A stretch of DNA of 50,476 nucleotides, taken from IMG/VR virus record IMGVR_UViG_3300009182_001870, positions 1-50,476 of that record. One strand, given 5' to 3'. The notes below the pieces were generated by a model. It was not told the DNA's origin, did no database searches, and saw only the letters and a list, made by a program, of their open reading frames with translations. This document shows, piece after piece, positions 16,146-24,900 of the stretch. The DNA comes from a virus. A program made the translations under genes and the position numbers. Numbering within the stretch: the first letter of the stretch is position 1; every line of letters starts with the position of its first letter.

Positions 16146-16174
16146 AATATAGCACGGGATTTAAAATGTGTCAA
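16146..16174 (-). promoter_or_regulatory. Sigma70 promoter giving a leaderless transcript
   Basis: Minus strand TTGACA (16174-16169), 17 bp, TATATT (16151-16146). Only 5 nt separate the -10 box from the ATG at 16140, so transcription should start at or within a base or two of the start codon. Confidence 0.75.
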
Positions 16175-16177
16175 CAG

Positions 16178-16519
16178 TTATTTAGGAACGCCAGTAATTT
16201 CATTACCTGGTTTTTCATCCGATACCATCATAATAGCATCGTTGTCGGCCAATTGAATTTTTGTAATTGTGCCATCTTCGTTTTCATATTCGGCTGCACG
16301 ACTCCAACGACCGTGTTCTAATAGAATCCATTCTCCTACTTTGACTTCTGTTTGTTCTGGACCCACTGCCCAAACTCGACCCCACCGTGGTTTGATACCA
16401 TCAGCTTTGCCATTATCACTTTTTAAGATAATTCCGCCTTTGGTAATTTCTTCACCAAACTCCATATCGGAGAATAATACGCGATCGCGTAATGGTGTAA
16501 GTGTTCCTGTTACTTTCAT
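16178..16519 (-). CDS. GroES/gp31-type co-chaperonin
   Basis: 113 residues, close to T4 gp31 (111) and longer than GroES (97). Start LTPLRDRVLFSDMEF is the GroES opening, and the mobile loop is recognisable as EEITKGGIIL (GGI-hydrophobic-L anchor for GroEL). It would cap host GroEL to fold large phage proteins such as the capsid protein, as gp31 does. It lies at the end of a late-type operon beginning with the collar fibre, and its start overlaps the upstream gene. Confidence 0.9.
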   Translation of the reverse strand: MKVTGTLTPLRDRVLFSDMEFGEEITKGGIILKSDNGKADGIKPRWGRVWAVGPEQTEVKVGEWILLEHGRWSRAAEYENEDGTITKIQLADNDAIMMVSDEKPGNEITGVPK

Positions 16520-16776
16520 AGTTCGCCTTGTGCTTTCTTTTTATCAACTTGTGGTTTAATTCCCACAGGCCCGCTTGCTGGGACGGCACGTGCCTTTGTA
16601 TTTGCTTCGTGATAAGTTGCAGCCATATCTTCACGGCGTTCGATGATTTGTCCGTTTGGACCAAGTTTATCACCTCGAGCATTGAACCTAGCATTACCCA
16701 CAGCCTGCGTTGTTTCATTTTGACGCATCAACTTTTCCATGTCGATTTGCTTACCTCTCATTGACATATGAGCCAT
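16516..16776 (-). CDS. Hypothetical basic 86-aa protein
   Basis: Starts MAHMSMRGKQIDMEKLMRQNE; Met-, Gln- and Arg-rich N-terminus, then low-complexity Ala/Pro/Lys (ARAVPASGPVGIKPQVDKKK). Probably mostly disordered. AAGGAG precedes the ATG. It overlaps groES by ATGA, suggesting linked dose. No family recognised. Confidence 0.75.
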   Translation of the reverse strand: MAHMSMRGKQIDMEKLMRQNETTQAVGNARFNARGDKLGPNGQIIERREDMAATYHEANTKARAVPASGPVGIKPQVDKKKAQGEL

Positions 16777-16786
16777 ATCATTCTCC

Positions 16787-17302
16787 TTATTTTAAAAATT
16801 CTGTTATATCTAAGTCGTATCGAAGACTATCAATTTTATGTATACCAATTAAGTATAGCACATAACTGGCAACACTACTACCTCTTCCAACACCCCAAAG
16901 GATTTTGTTCTCCCTCATTGTGTCAACTAAGTATTTACAATAGTACAAAACCTCTAACATATTATGTTGAATAAACAATTCTAACTCTTGAGTTACCCTA
17001 GCAGTTTGCTCAGATGTAGTACATTTATCATACAGTTCGTTAATAAGATTGGGACAATATTGTTTGGGCATAAACCAACTAAGTTGATTCTCCTCATCAA
17101 ACATTTCAACACTGTCAAATTTGCCGTATTTGAGAATATCTAATTGTGGTATGCGATCGGCATTGATCAATCTAGCATTATTATACAATTCAACATTATT
17201 AACATATACGCCTTCGAGACTACTGATCTTACCTGTGTATAATGCTTCAAATGCTTCTTGTTCTGTTAATGTGATTTCACCGTATTCATTTTTTATCACT
17301 GC
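16787..17302 (-). CDS. Fragment of bacterial DNA polymerase III alpha (DnaE) palm region, non-catalytic
   Basis: The last 50 residues match DnaE just before its active site: WGVGRGSSVASYVLYLIGIHKIDSLRYDLDITEFL corresponds to GPGRGS(G/A)AGSLVAY...DPL...LLFERFL of DnaE (shown here in parts: WGVGRGSSVASYV, IDSLRYDLDITEFL). The protein stops where DnaE continues to the PDFDxDF catalytic aspartates, which are absent. The preceding part, with a helical ELFIQHNMLEVLYYCKYLVD, also fits DnaE. I take GTG 17302 (171 aa), as the ATG at 17341 lacks any Shine-Dalgarno and overlaps 56 nt. So this is a free-standing domain that cannot polymerise by itself. Confidence 0.7.
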   Translation of the reverse strand, partial: AVIKNEYGEITLTEQEAFEALYTGKISSLEGVYVNNVELYNNARLINADRIPQLDILKYGKFDSVEMFDEENQLSWFMPKQYCPNLINELYDKCTTSEQTARVTQELELFIQHNMLEVLYYCKYLVDTMRENKILWGVGRGSSVASYVLYLIGIHKIDSLRYDLDITEFLK

Positions 17303-17840
17303 GTCCGCCCTTAATAACTCGAGGTTCGAATTTAGGGCCATCGCTTAGGTCTAGATCATCCCAGGTCAAATCAATGCCTGTACCTGTATCTAAATTATCC
17401 ATATTCCACCAATTGTGATCGCCTGCTAAATCTAATCCAGTTTCTTCTGGATCTCGTATACAGTATTGTACGTGATCACCTATTGCACTGTCAATAGTAA
17501 TGAAACCAATTTCAAAATATTTGTGAGTAATAATTTGAAATTTTCTCATTAACACACTGCCTACAAAGTAGTCATATGGTTCTGTAGGAAATTGTACCAA
17601 GTTGGTATCAACATTTTGCAATGAGTCGGATAAAAAATGAGTTTGGTTTAATACAATACTGTTGTTCAGACAAGTATCAACAAACGTTCTCAATCTTCTA
17701 AATCCCAGTGCAAGTGTTGGCGGATCGGCAGGTTCAATTCCTATACTAATATTATAATGATTGGGAATTACAATGGTGTTGGTAATTAGTGTACATATAA
17801 AACTAGTGGGCCAAACATATGGTTCTAAATCAATCAACAT
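17286..17840 (-). CDS. Hypothetical 184-aa protein, tail-associated by context
   Basis: No family recognised. A beta-rich body contains PNHYNISIGIEPADPP and an acidic C-terminal region with several DLD/DDLDLSD blocks ending in a basic tail. The ATG overlaps the stop of the upstream 81-residue gene. Position between the collar fibre and the DnaE-like fragment, in a late-type operon, suggests a tail or baseplate role. Confidence 0.7.
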   Translation of the reverse strand: MLIDLEPYVWPTSFICTLITNTIVIPNHYNISIGIEPADPPTLALGFRRLRTFVDTCLNNSIVLNQTHFLSDSLQNVDTNLVQFPTEPYDYFVGSVLMRKFQIITHKYFEIGFITIDSAIGDHVQYCIRDPEETGLDLAGDHNWWNMDNLDTGTGIDLTWDDLDLSDGPKFEPRVIKGGRSDKK

Positions 17841-18075
17841 TAATTAAATCGTCCAATCCACTGTCTTGATTATTTTTGTTTAGTGCTTTTAAAGAAGCCA
17901 TTTGTCTTTGCTGTTGTTCAGTTTTGAATGCGTCTAAATTAAGAGCAATCTGTTGGGCAGCACTTCCTTGACCCAGACGCATTGCAATATAATATTTTTT
18001 TGTAAGTTCAAATATTTTATTCTCTAGGTCTTCAGTTTTTAATTTACTTAAATTTCCCAATAGAGGATTAAACAT
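17830..18075 (-). CDS. Hypothetical helical 81-aa protein
   Basis: Helical and Gln/Lys-rich, with KLKTEDLENKIFELTKKYYIAM and a Gln-rich QQQRQMASL, ending acidic. The ATG overlaps the stop of the collar-fibre gene. A similar small helical gene next to T4-like neck or baseplate genes is common, but I cannot name this one. Confidence 0.7.
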   Translation of the reverse strand: MFNPLLGNLSKLKTEDLENKIFELTKKYYIAMRLGQGSAAQQIALNLDAFKTEQQQRQMASLKALNKNNQDSGLDDLINVD

Positions 18076-19103
18076 TAGACAACTTTCATAATGTATGCAA
18101 GTGCGTAGAATGGTGGCAAGTTGGCATATGTAGTATCAGTACCAGCATTTGCTATACTAATATTAGTATTAGCAATACCAGTTTCAAACCCCCCGGGCCC
18201 AGTTGCTATGAACTGTACTGATCCACCATTTGCTGTTGGGTTAGTAGTAGCATTGCCAGCAGCATTTAGTGAGTGATTGTGTCCATTATCATTTACTCCG
18301 TGTGTATGAATTGGTAATGAACTAGCAGCACTACCGCCAGTACTTAACGGGGTAGACGTTACATTAGATGTTGGAACCCCATTGTAATCAGCATTGGCGC
18401 CAATAACAAACATATTTGTTAAATTTGGAGTACCATTAGTGCCATCGCATAATGCCCATCCATTTGGAATAGTTGCAATTGTGCCATACCACAAGGTAAT
18501 CATACCATATGGTAATGCAGTTTCGATTGCTGAAGCAACTTGTTTAGGGTTAACTGCTATATAGTCAGTTGGAAACAATGGGTTGGTAAAAAACCCCTCA
18601 TAAATTCCCTGTGTAATATTTTGGTCGGCATATACAACAGAATTGACTGCGTCAACTTGTACAACATTAAATGTTAAAGTAGATTGGGCGCCAGTTAATG
18701 TAAATGTGCCACCCACTTGAATATTTTGAACGTGCCCGTTAACTGTAAGTTTTTCACCAGTAGTATTAGCAATAACACTTGCAGTTAATACATTTGGAAA
18801 TACCGCAATTTTTCCAGACATTCCATCGGCACTGACCAATAGTGTATTGTCGCTACCGGTTGTAATAACAGCAGTTCCACCAATATTCAAAGATGTATTT
18901 GCAGTAATATAAGTACCAGTTACGTTTGGAGCGTTAACATCCAAAGTAACATCGGCTAAAGTTCCAATATAACTGTTCATTGCACCCAATGCAACTTGAA
19001 TGTTATTAAAATTATTTCTAAAACCCTGTGTGTTATTATCTACCCCAGGTACAGGGAAGTTTGGGTCTATGTTTGCAATAAAGGTGCTGGCTGTGCTTGA
19101 CAC
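18075..19103 (-). CDS. Tail fibre with phage tail-collar domain
   Basis: 342 residues. Residues 1-150 are Asn/Thr/Val-rich beta sequence. Around 200-245 the tail-collar domain is clear: PYGMITLWYGTIATIPNGW followed by ALCDGTNGTPNLTNMFVIG. The C-terminus is Gly/Asn/Ser-rich with HTHGVNDNGHNHS, a His-rich metal-binding pattern known from T4 long-tail-fibre tips and collar proteins, and ends YANLPPFYALAYIMKV, the usual collar-fibre ending. Likely a receptor-binding or short tail fibre. A late octamer lies 21 nt upstream. Confidence 0.88.
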   Translation of the reverse strand: MSSTASTFIANIDPNFPVPGVDNNTQGFRNNFNNIQVALGAMNSYIGTLADVTLDVNAPNVTGTYITANTSLNIGGTAVITTGSDNTLLVSADGMSGKIAVFPNVLTASVIANTTGEKLTVNGHVQNIQVGGTFTLTGAQSTLTFNVVQVDAVNSVVYADQNITQGIYEGFFTNPLFPTDYIAVNPKQVASAIETALPYGMITLWYGTIATIPNGWALCDGTNGTPNLTNMFVIGANADYNGVPTSNVTSTPLSTGGSAASSLPIHTHGVNDNGHNHSLNAAGNATTNPTANGGSVQFIATGPGGFETGIANTNISIANAGTDTTYANLPPFYALAYIMKVV

Positions 19104-19124
19104 TGATTAATCTCCAATTTGTAT

Positions 19125-19132
19125 TATTTATG
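19125..19132 (-). promoter_or_regulatory. T4-type late promoter
   Basis: Minus strand CATAAATA, 21 nt before the collar-fibre ATG at 19103, with GGAG in between. It overlaps the last codons of the collagen-like fibre gene. Confidence 0.6.
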
Positions 19133-21884
19133 GTTGTATATTTGAACCAATATTTTTCTTAATTTCGTCTACTTCAGCTTTTAATTCTTTAATAGATTCA
19201 ATCAATAGTCCTATCATATTACCGTAAGCAACAGTCAACGTTCCAGTTTCGTCATCAAGTTTAACAACAGCTTCTGGTAAAACTTTTTCTACATCCTGCG
19301 CAATTACACCAGTTTGTCTTATTCCACTGTCTATTCTGGTATAAGTTACTCCTCGTAGTTCACAAAGTTTAGACAATGCGTCTGTAATAACCTGAATATT
19401 ATCTTTTAATCTAGCATCAGAATACGCAGTGACATTACCAGAAGAAGTAATGTCCCCGCCGACGCTCAATCCAGCAGTATGTAATATATAGGTGGAGCCA
19501 TCATAGTACAAATATCTATCTTGAGCTGAATTAAGATAGATAACGCCCGTAGTTCCGCCACTGCGGTATGCGGTAATATCCCCTTGAACAGTTAAATTGC
19601 CATATAATGACATATTAGCACCGTCCGTAGAAGCAAATCCAGCAACACTACCGGCGGAATTATATAACACTTGTCCGTTTGTTCCACCAATTGGACCTGC
19701 ACCGCCGCCAGCGCCCTGAAAGCCTTGACGACCCTGAGCACCTTGACGACCTTGAGCACCTTGGACACCTTGAGCACCTGCCGTTCCTTGTACACCTTGT
19801 GAGCCTACGCCGTTAACTCCTTGAATGCCTTGGTATCCTTGAGCACCCTGTGTTCCTTGAACACCTTGAGAACCTGCCGTTCCTTGTAATCCCTGAGCAC
19901 CCACTGCTCCTTGATAGCCTTGAACACCAAGGGCGCCTTGATATCCTTGTGCTCCTTGAAGTCCCTGAGTACCAATTGCCCCTTGTATACCCTGTGTTCC
20001 TTGAACGCCTTGACTTCCTTGATATCCCTGACTTCCTTGATATCCTTGGTTTCCTTGGAAACCAACAGTTCCTTGACTACCAGTAAAACCTTGACTTCCT
20101 TGATATCCCTGACTTCCTTGATATCCTTGAGGTCCTTGGAATCCAATAGTTCCTTGACTACCAGTAAAACCTTGACTTCCTTGAGCACCCACCGTACCTT
20201 GGAATCCCTGTGCTCCTTGCACTCCCCTGGAACCCTGTGTCCCGTCTAACCCTTGATATCCCTGGGCACCTTGGGCACCTTGGAATCCTTGTGGTCCTTG
20301 AAACCCTTGAGCACCCTGACTTCCTTGATATCCAACTGATCCTTGAGCTCCCGTACTGCCCTGTTTTCCCTGTGCTCCTTGAGCACCTTGATAACCCTGA
20401 CTTCCTTGATAACCCTGACTTCCTTGATATCCTTGAGGTCCTTGGAAACCAGCAGGTCCTTGCGGACCATTTTGATAAGGTCCTAACGGTCCTTGAAACC
20501 CTTGGGCACCCTGTATGCCTTGGGCACCCTGTATGCCTTGGTCGCCCTGAATACCTTGACTTCCTTGGATTCCTTGACTTCCTTGAAAACCTGCGCCGCC
20601 TTGGATACCTTGTGGTCCCTGTGCACCACGGGTGCCTTGAACACCCTGTGTTCCTTGAAAGCCTTGAGAACCTTGTGTTCCTTGAATACCTTGTGCTCCT
20701 TGGAATCCCCTAGAACCTTGTGTTCCTTGAACGCCTTGACTTCCCTGTGCTCCTTGTAATCCCTGTGCACCTTGTGCTCCTTGAAATCCCTGTGCTCCTT
20801 GTAATCCCTGTGCACCTTGTGCTCCTTGAAATCCCTGTGCACCTTGAGCGCCTGTTGAACCCTGTGTTCCTTGAAATCCCTGTGATCCTTGACGGCCGGC
20901 AGGACCTTGAGGGCCGCTTTGATAAGGCCCCAAAGGTCCTTGAGCGCCACTAACACCTTGTGCGCCTCGAGATCCCTGAATGCCCTGACTTCCTTGTGCG
21001 CCTATTACGCCCTGAAGTCCCTGAGCACCAATTGCTCCTTGTATACCTTGTGCCCCTTGAACGCCTTGATATCCTTGATATCCCTGGGCTCCTTGTATAC
21101 CTTGGGCTCCTTGTGCTCCTTGAACACCGTCTGATCCTCGATATCCTTGAACACCTTGAATTCCTTGAACACCCTGCGCACCTTGAGAACCACGTGCACC
21201 AGGAGATCCGGTGATAGCAAATACCCATAACCCGCCAACATCTGGATACGGCCCTCCATTGCCACCTATAATAGAAACATCTAATATTAAAATATTTCCA
21301 CTAAAAGATGTGATTATACCTTCTAAATAATTTGTTGGTACTGTACTATAAAATGCTCTTACATATTGCCCTACTGTAAATGCAGTATTTGATGAACTTA
21401 GGTTAGTTACAAATGTTTTTTGACTTAGACTAATTAAATTTGGAGTATTTGATGTTAATCCTGCATAACCTAAACCAAGAGAACCTTGGGAACCTTGAAC
21501 TCCGTGATCTCCCTGAACGCCCTGATTTCCAATAGCGCCCTGACGACCTTGACTTCCCTGTGATCCTGCACCTCCTTGAATACCTTGACTTCCTTGTGCT
21601 CCTTGAACACCCTGATTTCCTTGTATACCTAGTGATCCTTGCGATCCTGGTGTTCCTTGAACGCCTTGATATCCCTGACTACCCTGGGTTCCCTGTACAC
21701 CTTGATATCCTTGTGATCCTTGACTTCCTTGTGGACCAACTTGTGTGTATCCTAAAATTAATTCTTGTGCTTGAGGCACTGTAATATAAAGATCGGTCCC
21801 TGAATCTTGTACAACAAAGTAAGTTGTGCCAGAATTAGCAAAGGTTAAATGCGGCAGGGATATAAGATTTGGGCGAGTGGTCAT
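19128..21884 (-). CDS. Collagen-like tail fibre with S74 self-cleaving chaperone
   Basis: 918 residues. A short N-terminal domain (1-55) is followed by Gly-X-Gln triplets such as GSQGYQGVQGTQ, interrupted by a globular insert near 144-225 and resuming to about 715. The third position is almost always Gln, with few Pro or Lys, so helix stability would rely on Gln/hydrophobic contacts instead of hydroxyproline. A beta-domain follows, then a C-terminal S74 intramolecular chaperone starting near residue 821 with SDARLKDNI (Ser/Lys dyad) and ending in a coiled coil. S74 domains trimerise the fibre and then cut themselves off. Confidence 0.92.
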   Translation of the reverse strand: MTTRPNLISLPHLTFANSGTTYFVVQDSGTDLYITVPQAQELILGYTQVGPQGSQGSQGYQGVQGTQGSQGYQGVQGTPGSQGSLGIQGNQGVQGAQGSQGIQGGAGSQGSQGRQGAIGNQGVQGDHGVQGSQGSLGLGYAGLTSNTPNLISLSQKTFVTNLSSSNTAFTVGQYVRAFYSTVPTNYLEGIITSFSGNILILDVSIIGGNGGPYPDVGGLWVFAITGSPGARGSQGAQGVQGIQGVQGYRGSDGVQGAQGAQGIQGAQGYQGYQGVQGAQGIQGAIGAQGLQGVIGAQGSQGIQGSRGAQGVSGAQGPLGPYQSGPQGPAGRQGSQGFQGTQGSTGAQGAQGFQGAQGAQGLQGAQGFQGAQGAQGLQGAQGSQGVQGTQGSRGFQGAQGIQGTQGSQGFQGTQGVQGTRGAQGPQGIQGGAGFQGSQGIQGSQGIQGDQGIQGAQGIQGAQGFQGPLGPYQNGPQGPAGFQGPQGYQGSQGYQGSQGYQGAQGAQGKQGSTGAQGSVGYQGSQGAQGFQGPQGFQGAQGAQGYQGLDGTQGSRGVQGAQGFQGTVGAQGSQGFTGSQGTIGFQGPQGYQGSQGYQGSQGFTGSQGTVGFQGNQGYQGSQGYQGSQGVQGTQGIQGAIGTQGLQGAQGYQGALGVQGYQGAVGAQGLQGTAGSQGVQGTQGAQGYQGIQGVNGVGSQGVQGTAGAQGVQGAQGRQGAQGRQGFQGAGGGAGPIGGTNGQVLYNSAGSVAGFASTDGANMSLYGNLTVQGDITAYRSGGTTGVIYLNSAQDRYLYYDGSTYILHTAGLSVGGDITSSGNVTAYSDARLKDNIQVITDALSKLCELRGVTYTRIDSGIRQTGVIAQDVEKVLPEAVVKLDDETGTLTVAYGNMIGLLIESIKELKAEVDEIKKNIGSNIQP
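19690..21560 (-). repeat. Collagen-type 9-bp tandem repeats
   Basis: The DNA encoding the Gly-X-Gln stretches consists of degenerate 9-bp units, (GGNNNNCAA) on the minus strand, interrupted only by the globular-insert region (about 21200-21450). This low-complexity DNA makes long spurious open frames in the other frames and is a likely place for length variation by slippage. Confidence 0.85.
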
Positions 21885-21915
21885 AAATTGGGTAACCTAA
21901 TTAATTTTGATATTG

Positions 21916-21923
21916 TATTTATT
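21916..21923 (-). promoter_or_regulatory. Probable T4-type late promoter of the collagen-like fibre
   Basis: Minus strand AATAAATA followed by C, 31 nt before the ATG at 21884, in the 56-bp gap between two fibre genes. One mismatch to TATAAATA. Confidence 0.45.
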
Positions 21924-21940
21924 AAATTTTAAAAACTAGG

Positions 21941-24900
21941 TTAAATTGTTTTCCTTGGAAATATTAAGGATACTGGTTCTATAGTTTTGGTAGCTAATGT
22001 ACTTTCTATCGTAATACGATCTATATAAAACTCAAAATGGTTAAAATCAAAAGTTTTAAGTTTATTAACAATCCTAAAACCTTTTCCAGGCAATGCATAA
22101 CATAGTACCACAATATTTAACCATCCTAAGCCAAGGGCAGTTGCAGTTTTTACAAACAGTGGTGCAACTTCGGGGTTTACAGTAGCAACTGATTCCAAAT
22201 TTTTCCTCATATTTTGAATACTACTAGGATATAATGATGGCTTAGGGGCGCTGGGGAACCACGGGCCAATATTGGCACCACCGCCGCCATCTGGAAAGGT
22301 AACCGTAACACCACTATTAGTTGACGTGGTAGCAACCAATGGCAGTGGTTTTATTTCAGAACTAATATTATCTAATGAATCCACTATTTCAACATATACT
22401 AAATCATAAATTGGGTTTCCTGCATTGTCTAAGGTAGTAAGTGATTTAATATTTCCATAGTTAAATGATCTATTATAAAAATTACGTTCTAATGCAGGTG
22501 CATAACTTGCAGCACTTATAAATTTTTGTATGCCATATTCTAAATACATTTTAAGATCTTTCTGCACCCCAAAATTGGGGTCATTAGCTCGATACAATAA
22601 CTTGGGTGGAAACATATCGGTATTTGTAATAAAATTATTGTATTCGTTTCGTTTTTCAATACTTAGTAATGGTTTTACATATATGTTTGTATAGGGCGTA
22701 GCTGCGTCTATTACGGTTAGTTTGAATGTGCGCAGATTTAATTCAAAAGGAAAATTAATAGTATCAGGTTTAACTGAATTGAACCCGTATGGTGCTGGAC
22801 TAGCAATAATAGTAGCAGTATATACTCCGCTGGAAATAGGAGTACCAATTATATTTCCATCAGGGTATAGGGTTAATCCGTCGGGTAATTTACCAGAATC
22901 AATCCCATATTGTAATGGATATATATTTGAAGTTTGTGTACTTTCTACTTTTAATGTACTGGGCGTTCCATTTATAATTGTTCCCAAATCTTCGGGTGTG
23001 ATCCAATTTATTTTATCAAAATCTTTATGTACTATTGTCAATGTAAATGTATTTTTGGCAATAGTGCTTACCCCAGTGCGTGAATTTTTTTTGGTTGCAA
23101 TTATACTTACGGGATAAGTTACCAAATAATCAGTTTGTGTGGAAACATATCCATACAAAAAACCTGTACTGGAATCTAAATTCAACCCAGATGGTAGGAC
23201 AGTATTTGTACCAGTAGTATAAGTTATAGGACCAAGTATTGGGTATGGATCATATGCAGTTACTGGAATATATTGATTTTCTCGATCGCTAAAAACGCCT
23301 AAAAACGATGGATTTGCAAATATAGGAGTAATAATTTGATTTAAATTGCTATATACATTCTGCACTTGCATAATAAATGTTTGAGTACTGGAATAATTGT
23401 TGTTACTAGCTGTTACTGAAAATGTATATCTATCAAGTGTACCTGGGTTAGTGTCAGTTGACAAATATCCAGATAAAACGCCATTTGATGATATAGTTAA
23501 TCCTCTAGGTAACGTATTATAATTAGATGATAATTTATAAGTAATTGGATAATTTGTAGGGGCAATTGTAGGTGGGGTAGCAATTAATGGAATATTAACA
23601 TATTCTTGATCAATAAAAATATTATTGTCAACTGTTCTTAATTCAAATGGATTAGTCCCATATGACCAAATTGGGGCACTTACAGCATTAACATCAATAA
23701 TAAACGTACTATCTATTATTGTTTGTAAAATAGATGCTCTAACTACAAATTTATGTCTTTCTAAATTAATTACTGGTGTTGGCGTTCCAGAAATATATCC
23801 ATTTGATTGAAATGTAAGACCTGGCGGCAATGTACCTGCTAATAATTTATATGTGGCATTGATGTCCGAGGCCTCCACTATAGTACTGGTGAATACCCCA
23901 CTAGTTGCGGTAGTTAAGAGACCCGGATTTGTAAACCATTGAAATTTGTTGGTATGTGCAGATGCGTAAATTGATAGGGTATAATTGTTGTATACTGTAA
24001 AATGATTGGGGGAATTACTGTCTGTAATTGCAATAGTAAACTGATATAAACCTGCCCTAGTTGGAATACCACTTATAACATTTGAATTTAATGTAATTCC
24101 TGGGGGTAACGATCCTTTGATTACTGCTGTACTGTATGGGGCCAACCCTCCAGATGCAGATAAGGTTATTGGCGGATATGATGTATTAACTACTCCCTTT
24201 GTTAATTCTCCTGAGCTTGGTAATGCAACAATTACAGGAACTGCAACATTTAAAAATACTGTAGAGCTGTTTGAATGTCCGGAAACATTTGATACATAAT
24301 ATTTAAAACTATCAAAACCTTGATATTGAGGATCTGGCACATAAGATATGTTTGTACCAAAAATATTTACTGTACCGTGTGACGGGGAGACACTGATACC
24401 AATGTTTGTATAAATTCCATCTACAATTAAATTAATTGGAGTATTGAAGGAATTAAATGCAACAGTTTGACTTGAAATGGATGTAGTTGGAATTCCAGGA
24501 AGCACTGTTATTAATATTGTGCTAATATTTGAAGTTCCATAAGAATTAGATGCAGTAAATTGTAGATAGTCTGCCCCGTAATAACTATACCGCGGTGTAT
24601 ATACTAATTCTTGGCCTAAAATTGTAGCAATGCCGTAGTTGGGCGCAGACACAATATTAAACGATGTTGGATTATTGATAGATCTTAATTGTATAATATT
24701 GTTACTTGAATTTGATAATACCGTTACTTCTGAAGTTAATGTAACTGGGACTTCTGGTGTAGGGGATACTACACGTATTAATATGTTACTAAAAGATGAA
24801 TTTCCTGCTGGACTAACTGCCGAATAAGTAAAATTATCAAAACCTGAAAAATTTAAGTCTGGAGTATAGTAAAGATGTTTGCCTAATGAAACTGATATTG

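Noticed and set aside
19850-21265. Many long Leu/Lys/Val-rich open frames on both strands
   Set aside because: They are other-frame readings of the collagen repeats, without ribosome sites.
19690-21560. Dense short repeats suggesting a CRISPR array
   Set aside because: The units are 9 bp, degenerate, and encode Gly-X-Gln in one frame; no spacers are present.
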